Positions 1 to 4,427 of a stretch of DNA of 6,476 bases are shown here, piece after piece (position 1 is the stretch's first letter; the number at the start of each line of letters is the position of its first letter). Under the pieces are notes generated by a model, which saw only the letters and a list, made by a program, of their open reading frames with translations, made no database searches and had not been told where the DNA came from. Both the position numbers and the translations under genes were made by a program. The DNA is from DATJPR01 sp035506295 (GTDB lineage Bacteria; Bacteroidota; Ignavibacteria; UBA10030; UBA6906). The stretch is from the NCBI GenBank assembly GCA_035506295.1, contig DATJPR010000107.1, positions 1 through 6,476 of the forward strand, in the 5' to 3' direction.

Positions 1-104
1 CAGATCAGGATCTGGCATATCGCGAGATTGTTCGATTAATAGATATCGTGCGCGGTGCGGGGATTACCAAATACGCGCTGAAAGTCGTCAGGAGTCATTC
101 ATGA
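1..104 (+). CDS. exbD: ExbD/TolR-family biopolymer transport protein, C-terminal end (partial)
   Basis: Reading from base 3, 33 codons run to a TGA at 102-104. The gene starts outside the window. The visible peptide contains LAYREIVRLIDIVRGAGITK, which fits the conserved end of the periplasmic domain of ExbD/TolR (pattern: acidic residue, aromatic, VV.liD..RgAGi.k). In this family ExbD works with ExbB as the proton-driven motor that energises TonB in the inner membrane. The stop overlaps the tonB start as ATGA, so the two are probably translationally coupled in an exbB-exbD-tonB type operon. The small fragment limits certainty, but the match plus the following tonB makes the call fairly safe. 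TolR is the alternative, but the neighbouring gene argues for ExbD. Confidence 0.82.
   Translation, partial: DQDLAYREIVRLIDIVRGAGITKYALKVVRSHS
90..94 (+). promoter_or_regulatory. Ribosome binding site of tonB
   Basis: AGGAG lies inside the last codons of exbD, six bases before the ATG at 101 and nine before a second ATG at 104. It supports a tonB start at 101 (or 104) and coupled translation with exbD. Confidence 0.6.
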
Positions 105-838
105 TGGGATTCGTGCGACATTCGTATCGTGCACGACCACGCGTGTTTTCCAGAATGGACGGGACTATTCATCTGAATGCGCCGCCCGAAACCTCCTTTG
201 GAAAAATGAATCTGCTGTTGCCTTTGGTATTCATCTCCATTGTCGTACTGGTTTTTCGTTTTGGAAGCGTTGCATTGCGTTCTGGTTCCGACGAACAAAA
301 TCAGGACCAGATTATTCAGGTGGCACCACCGGCACCTCCGGTTCAACAAGTGGCGCTGGCTCCTAAGCCTTCTGTGCATAGGCCAGACCCTGATCAGCCT
401 GCCCCATCTCTTCCGCAAAAAAACGCGCTGCCACAGCCTGTCTTCGGTCTCCCAGAGGCTGCTATGACTCAATCGGGAGACGTGGCAGTTGCCACCGGCA
501 ACACGTTAATGAAGCAGGCTGACTCTGTGGTCCAGACACCTTCTCCTGCAATACCAACAGCTCCGAAGCGGCTGGACAAACAACCGGCAGTTTTAGAACG
601 GGTTATCCCCGAATATCCCGCGTGGGCTGAAGAACAGGGTGTTACAGCCATCGTTCAATTACAGGTCACTATAAACGCGCAGGGGCAGGTACAGGATGTT
701 TCAATAGTAAAATCTGGTGGAAACGACTTTGCACGCAATGCAATAAGGGCGGTGAAAGCGACCAGGTTTCAGCCTTATGTCAAGGATGGTGTCGCGCTTC
801 CTGCACAGTTTCTTTTCACGTACAGGTTTGTATTTTAG
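101..838 (+). CDS. tonB: Energy transducer TonB
   Basis: A 245-residue TonB-type protein, complete. Residues 1-35 are a basic cytoplasmic tail, longer than in E. coli TonB. Residues 37-52 form the single membrane anchor (NLLLPLVFISIVVLVF). Residues 75-113 are the Pro-rich periplasm-spanning stretch. A GDVAVATGNTL segment at 126-136 leads to the C-terminal domain at about 164-245, with IPEYPAWAEEQG (169-180), QVTINAQGQVQDV (188-200), KSGG (204-207) and RFQPYVKDG (222-230), the usual TonB_C landmarks. It should couple the ExbB/ExbD motor to outer-membrane receptors. It overlaps exbD by four bases. It lacks the His found inside the E. coli TonB anchor, as do many non-enterobacterial TonBs. The family is secure; which receptors it serves is unknown, the one at the right edge being a candidate. 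Confidence 0.93.
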   Translation: MMGFVRHSYRARPRVFSRMDGTIHLNAPPETSFGKMNLLLPLVFISIVVLVFRFGSVALRSGSDEQNQDQIIQVAPPAPPVQQVALAPKPSVHRPDPDQPAPSLPQKNALPQPVFGLPEAAMTQSGDVAVATGNTLMKQADSVVQTPSPAIPTAPKRLDKQPAVLERVIPEYPAWAEEQGVTAIVQLQVTINAQGQVQDVSIVKSGGNDFARNAIRAVKATRFQPYVKDGVALPAQFLFTYRFVF

Positions 839-1165
839 TACGAAGTAGAACTCGAAGAGAACTTCCTGTAGTTGATTTTTGCACTTTCTGGGAAGGCAAC
901 GGGTCGCGTGTTGAACCGGGCAATCGCCGGCGAACTGAAGATCAATCCGGCAACGGTCACTGAGATGCTCCGTAGGCTGCGCGACAAGAAGCTCGTTGAA
1001 TACAGCCGATCAGGCGGTGCAGCCCTTACAAAGACCGGGAAGGATATCGCGCTGATTGAAATCATCGCTGTCCGCGACTATGACAAATCCCTGAATGTCA
1101 CACTCGACGGTAGAATCACGACCACGCTAGGCAGGGAAATAAGTCAGAATCTACCGGTCGTTTGA
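839..1165 (+). pseudogene. DtxR/MntR-family metalloregulator remnant (in-frame stop and internal deletion)
   Basis: The frame directly after the tonB stop reads VELEENFL, then TAG (869-871), then a 97-codon open frame from TTG 872 to TGA 1163-1165. EENFL(K)LIFALSGK, then AIAGELKINPATVTEMLRRL and KKLVEY..SGGAALTKTGKDIAL, follow the N-terminal winged helix-turn-helix of DtxR/MntR proteins. The TAG sits where a Lys (AAG) is expected in recognition-domain helix 1. After residue 61 (about base 1055) the text jumps to EIIAVRDYDKSLNVTLDG and TLGREISQNLPV, which resembles the end of the SH3/FeoA-like domain of long MntR-type members. The metal-binding and dimerisation domain, roughly 100 residues in a normal protein of about 215-225, is missing without loss of frame. 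No convincing start codon or ribosome site precedes TTG 872. I call a decayed repressor; a functional DNA-binding mini-protein from TTG 872 is the less likely alternative. Confidence 0.75.
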
Positions 1166-1202
1166 CATTCGATAGACAAGAGTTTCAGGCGTCAAGAACC
1201 TC

Positions 1203-1210
1203 GGGAAGAG
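1203..1210 (+). promoter_or_regulatory. Likely ribosome binding site of the ZIP transporter gene
   Basis: GGGAAGAG lies just before the ATG at 1213 (GGA core six bases upstream). It is a modest match, but it favours this ATG over the TTG at 1162, which sits on top of the preceding stop codon. Confidence 0.45.
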
Positions 1211-1212
1211 CC

Positions 1213-1992
1213 ATGAACGTTATATTGTTTTCAGTCGCGACATTGTTTTCGACCGCCGCCGGTGGTTTGTTTGCTCTCAGATTCCGTGACCGGCTGCACT
1301 TTGTTCTGAGCTTTACGGCCGGTGTGCTCCTCGGGGTCGTAAGCTTCGAAATATTGCCAGAGATTTCTGGTCTGGCCCGAAGGGAGGGGATTGATGTCAC
1401 CGGTGCGATGATCGCACTGGTTGTCGGCTTCCTCTGCTTTCAGAGCCTGGAGAAGCTGATCCTCATACACCCCGGCCACGAGGAAAACTACGCCGAACAC
1501 TACCACCCGCGAGTCGGCATGCTCTCAGCCCTGGCCCTCGCCGGACATAGCTTTATGGATGGTGTCGGAATTGGGCTGGCATTTCAAGTGTCAGAATCGG
1601 TCGGCGTCATCGTGGCAATTGCGGTGATTTCGCACGACTTCTGTGACGGCCTCAACACGGTGAGCCTCATGCTTGTCAACCACAACACATCCCGCAAGGC
1701 GCTTGCGATGCTTGCTCTGGATGCAGTCACTCCTCTGGCAGGGGCTGCGTCAACGCTGTTTTTCCGTGTCCCGCCCCACATTCTCACGCTCTATCTGGGG
1801 TTCTTTGGTGGATTCCTCCTCTATATCGGGGCCGCCGATATACTGCCTGAGGCACATTCCCAGAATCGTCCGAGCATCACAATGGGCCTTGTTGCTCTGA
1901 CGGCTCTGGGTGCAGCGTTCATCTTCCTTACCGTTCGTCTCACCGGACAAATTGTGAGAATGAGCCCCCAGCCGACAAGTCAGTGGTGGTGA
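1213..1992 (+). CDS. ZIP-family divalent metal transporter
   Basis: A 259-residue inner-membrane protein with about eight hydrophobic segments (near 3-21, 29-49, 62-83, 102-124, 128-150, 163-183, 190-212, 222-243). The transport-site helices are recognisable: TM4 has H112-S-F-M-D116-G and TM5 has H141-D-F-C-D145-G, in place of the more usual HN..DG and HE..(H)E. The loop before TM4 is His-rich (H86, H89, H96, H98), as in many ZIPs. SFEILPE (44-50) and DILPEAH (209-215) resemble the LPE motifs of the family. ZIP proteins bring Zn, Fe, Mn or similar ions into the cytoplasm; the exact ion cannot be read here. The ATG at 1213 is preferred because the protein then begins at the first membrane helix; a TTG at 1162 would add 17 unlikely residues. 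It follows the regulator remnant with no promoter-sized gap, so it was probably co-transcribed with it and perhaps with tonB. Its end overlaps the opposing Cys-rich gene by 13 bases. Confidence 0.88.
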   Translation: MNVILFSVATLFSTAAGGLFALRFRDRLHFVLSFTAGVLLGVVSFEILPEISGLARREGIDVTGAMIALVVGFLCFQSLEKLILIHPGHEENYAEHYHPRVGMLSALALAGHSFMDGVGIGLAFQVSESVGVIVAIAVISHDFCDGLNTVSLMLVNHNTSRKALAMLALDAVTPLAGAASTLFFRVPPHILTLYLGFFGGFLLYIGAADILPEAHSQNRPSITMGLVALTALGAAFIFLTVRLTGQIVRMSPQPTSQWW

Positions 1993-2330
1993 TGGCTGAG
2001 GAATGTCCCCCTGACGGACTTCGCATCAACCCCGTTGACGCTTCCATCTCCACGTTGCCATCCAGCATTACAATCCGGACACACTGCCTTCCCGGCTTTG
2101 ACTTCAGATGCGCATTCACAATTCCAATGGTGAAGCGCACACCGATCACATGGGTCTTTGATACAACAATTGTACTTTTCGTCCGACATCAAGTCCTTCT
2201 TGGCTTCAGCGAGTAGTTCCTTTCCCTTTTCGATCTTTTCTCTGGAAGACTCGACGGTGGCTTGATTGGATTACACAATTGCAATTGCACCCGTGAGAGC
2301 CGCCACCGTAAGGAACAGGGTTTTTCGCAT
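1980..2330 (-). pseudogene. Exported Cys-rich small protein, interrupted by an in-frame TAA after the signal peptide
   Basis: From ATG 2330 the frame gives MRKTLFLTVAALTGAIAIV, a clear signal peptide, then TAA (2271-2273, codon 20). The same frame then stays open for 96 more codons to a TGA at 1980-1982. After a charged helical stretch (codons 29-47) comes a compact Cys-rich domain: C55, C56, C61, C64, C71, C73, C84 and C87, with CDRCALHH, NCECA, CPDC and NAGWQRGDG, then VDAKSV and a final run of four His (113-116). The spacing suggests bound Zn or another soft metal. I have an impression of similar small domains next to metal genes but no family name to give. A GGAG ribosome site precedes ATG 2330, and the gene begins 24 bases after the ATPase stop, so it looks like the second gene of that operon. 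The open stretch can also be translated alone from TTG 2192 or ATG 2189, giving about 70 residues without the signal peptide. Sequencing error, real nonsense mutation and internal restart all remain possible. Confidence 0.7.
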
Positions 2331-2336
2331 CGGCTG

Positions 2337-2340
2337 CTCC
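2337..2340 (-). promoter_or_regulatory. Ribosome binding site of the Cys-rich protein
   Basis: On the minus strand GGAG is followed by six bases and then ATG 2330. It lies in the 24-base gap after the ATPase stop. It supports ATG 2330 as the ancestral start, upstream of the TAA. Confidence 0.55.
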
Positions 2341-2354
2341 GATTGTGATTGGGA

Positions 2355-4235
2355 TCATTTTTCCTGTTGCGCCCTGAAGAGTCGCGCAGAGTTAAGAATG
2401 AATATCAACTCAGAACTGACATGGATGAGCGCGGCATAGAGAGGGGTCAGGTGTCCCAGAAACGCCAGTAACATGCCAGGTATATCGACGGCAATGGTTC
2501 CCCAGAAGTTCACCATAATAACCCGCAAACAACTCCTGCTGATCCTTATGGCCTGGACGATCTTGAGAAGGTTGTTCGACATGAGAACCATGCCAGCGCT
2601 TTCTGTCGCAGCGTCTGTTCCACCCCCCATAGCTATGCCTACCGTCGCCTCAACGAGGGCGGGCGCATCATTCACGCCATCTCCGATCATGGCAACCCCT
2701 CTGGCGCTTTTCTTCAACTGGCGGATCTTTTCGAGCTTCTGCTGAGGCAACATATCTCCAAAAGACTCATCAACCTTCAGAGACTCCCCTATCGCCCGTG
2801 CAGCCGCAGCGGAATCTCCGCTCAAGAGGATGACTCGACAACCTAATGCTTTCAGTGCGGAGACCGCTTCACGGGCCTCCTTTCTCGGAACATCAGATAT
2901 GCTTACCGCACCGACAAGGGCACCGTCCCGCACGACCAGGACACAGGTTTCACCCCTGATCCCGGCATCCGCAATACATTCACTTGCAAAATAATCCGCA
3001 TAAATGGACCGTTTCTCGAGAAGTGAAGTGTTGCCCACGAGGATTTCACTTCCATCTTTGCGACAGAGCATTCCCAGCCCCGGAACGTACTTCACTTCGG
3101 AGTACGGAAGAATCCTCGCATGGTCAATTCCTGCGCGTTTCATGATCGCCTTTGCCAGAGGATGCTCTGAATGTTGCTCCGCACATGCCGCCAGTTCAAG
3201 GACGTCGAGTTCTGAGAATCCGTCAAAACTCGTAATCTGAACAACTTCGGGTGTCCCGAGAGTGAGTGTACCTGTCTTGTCGAGAACGATAGTGTCCACC
3301 CTGGTGAGTTGTTCTAACTGGGCTCCACCTTTGACAATAATCCCCTCCCGGGCACTCCTCACGATGCCCGCGAGAATTGCCAGGGGAGTTCCTGCTGCCA
3401 CCCCACATGCGCCGGCGACGATCAGCGCCGAGATGGCAGAGACATAATTGTGCGTGAATACATAAGTCGCGATGCCGCCAGCGATGGCAAAGTAGACAAG
3501 GCGAGCAGCAAGCCTGTCAGCGACTCTCTGGATGGGTGCCTTGGCGCGTTCTGCCTGTTCAACAACTTCAATAATTTTGCCGAACATGGTGTCTTTGCCG
3601 ATACGTTCCGCTTTCACTTCCAGGACGCCATGATGATTAATGGTACCCGCAAGCACTTCATCACCAACAGACTTTTCAACCGGCAGGTGCTCCCCGGTGA
3701 TCGAAGACTGGTCTACGGTGGAAATTCCTTTCGTGACTACACCATCTACAGGGATTCCCGAACCGGGGGGGATGACTATCGTGTCAGAAGGCGAGAGAGA
3801 TTCTATTTCGATCCCTAATTCCTGATTATTTCTACGCACGATCACTTTACGCGGCAGGAGTTCGATCAGCTTCCCTAAAACGTTCCTCCCGCTGGAGACC
3901 GTGAGATGTTCAATGAACTCGGCAAAGATCACGAAAAACGTAATGACTAACCCGGTGAAAAACGCTCCAATCGCTAGGGTTGCGGCGACAGCGATCGACA
4001 TTGAGAGTTCCATGGACATGCGTCGGTTCCGGATTCCCTCCAATGCTTCGCCGAACATCGGGTATCCACCTACGAGTGTCGCACTCACTGCGATGAAGTC
4101 AAATGGTGCAAGGATGCTCCAGACGTGAAACCAGCTCAAGGCGAGGGCAATAGCCATGGACACCAGGTGCATGATCTTTGCTCTATGCGGGTGATTCCAG
4201 AGCACTCTGGCAGCCATCTTTCCGTCACTTGTCAT
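2355..4235 (-). CDS. P1B-like heavy-metal-translocating P-type ATPase with GAC in place of CPC/SPC
   Basis: A 626-residue pump. Four N-terminal membrane segments (about 21-38, 40-58, 76-91, 93-110) precede the actuator domain with TGEHLPVEK (180-188). Segments at about 245-261 and 264-288 flank the ion site, and two more lie at 570-592 and 598-618. The phosphorylation motif is D319-KTGTLT; SEHPLAKA (356-363) has the His-Pro typical of P1B nucleotide-binding domains; MIGDGVNDAP (516-525) is the hinge. All catalytic landmarks are present, so the enzyme looks active. The ion helix reads VAGACGVAAGTPLA: aligned to CPCALGLATP, the CPC becomes G275-A276-C277, losing the Pro and first Cys. The last helix carries H605-VSSE and ends NSARL. 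Only about 20 residues precede the first helix, so there is no N-terminal metal-binding domain, though His occur at 15, 17 and 23. Substrate is unknown; ATP-driven metal export is the family role. It heads a likely operon with the Cys-rich gene. Confidence 0.9.
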   Translation of the reverse strand: MTSDGKMAARVLWNHPHRAKIMHLVSMAIALALSWFHVWSILAPFDFIAVSATLVGGYPMFGEALEGIRNRRMSMELSMSIAVAATLAIGAFFTGLVITFFVIFAEFIEHLTVSSGRNVLGKLIELLPRKVIVRRNNQELGIEIESLSPSDTIVIPPGSGIPVDGVVTKGISTVDQSSITGEHLPVEKSVGDEVLAGTINHHGVLEVKAERIGKDTMFGKIIEVVEQAERAKAPIQRVADRLAARLVYFAIAGGIATYVFTHNYVSAISALIVAGACGVAAGTPLAILAGIVRSAREGIIVKGGAQLEQLTRVDTIVLDKTGTLTLGTPEVVQITSFDGFSELDVLELAACAEQHSEHPLAKAIMKRAGIDHARILPYSEVKYVPGLGMLCRKDGSEILVGNTSLLEKRSIYADYFASECIADAGIRGETCVLVVRDGALVGAVSISDVPRKEAREAVSALKALGCRVILLSGDSAAAARAIGESLKVDESFGDMLPQQKLEKIRQLKKSARGVAMIGDGVNDAPALVEATVGIAMGGGTDAATESAGMVLMSNNLLKIVQAIRISRSCLRVIMVNFWGTIAVDIPGMLLAFLGHLTPLYAALIHVSSELIFILNSARLFRAQQEK

Positions 4236-4240
4236 ATCCG

Positions 4241-4245
4241 CCTCC
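4241..4245 (-). promoter_or_regulatory. Ribosome binding site of the P-type ATPase
   Basis: GGAGG on the minus strand, five bases before ATG 4235. A strong match that fixes the ATPase start. Confidence 0.75.
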
Positions 4246-4321
4246 GGGCGTGAGCTGACAGCTATTCCATCTCATAGCCCTAACCTGCAGAAGGGATCAT
4301 CTCTAGGTGTTGCAGTTACTC

Positions 4322-4371
4322 CTCATCGAAGCAAATCCCTGCCCTCCCCGCGACAGGGATTCTTCGATGAG
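4322..4371. terminator. Long imperfect hairpin, possible terminator of the receptor gene
   Basis: The arms are CTCATCGAAG (4322-4331) with CTTCGATGAG (4362-4371), and AATCCCTG (4334-4341) with CAGGGATT (4354-4361): an 18-bp stem with a two-base bulge (4332-4333) and a 12-base loop. It starts 57 bases past the stop of the TonB-dependent receptor (read on the minus strand) and ends 87 bases before the ATPase start. No T-run follows on the minus strand; on the plus strand a weak TTCTCCCTTT follows. It may end the receptor transcript, protect its 3' end, or partly insulate the ATPase genes. The structure is certain on paper; the role is inferred. Confidence 0.5.
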
Positions 4372-4427
4372 TTCTCCCTTTGCATCTCATTGAACTTTAG
4401 AATCATCCGCTCGCCGGAAGGCACAGA

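Noticed and set aside
1162..1164. TTG as the start of the ZIP gene
   Set aside because: It overlaps the preceding stop and adds 17 polar residues with no ribosome site; ATG 1213 starts at the first membrane helix.
2276..2287. Perfect palindrome CAATTGCAATTG
   Set aside because: It falls inside the signal-peptide codons (repeated Ala-Ile) and is explained by them; flanks do not extend the symmetry.
3450..3818. 122-codon plus-strand open frame within the ATPase
   Set aside because: Antisense shadow of the actuator-domain coding region; no protein-like features.
4280..4286. CTAACCT resembling half of a DtxR/IdeR operator ahead of the ATPase
   Set aside because: Only one half-site is present; the opposite half does not follow the palindrome. 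A seven-base match is expected by chance.
4236..4427. Small RNA or CRISPR-like content in the gap between ATPase and receptor
   Set aside because: Apart from the hairpin no repeat series, tRNA-like fold or clear promoter could be seen.
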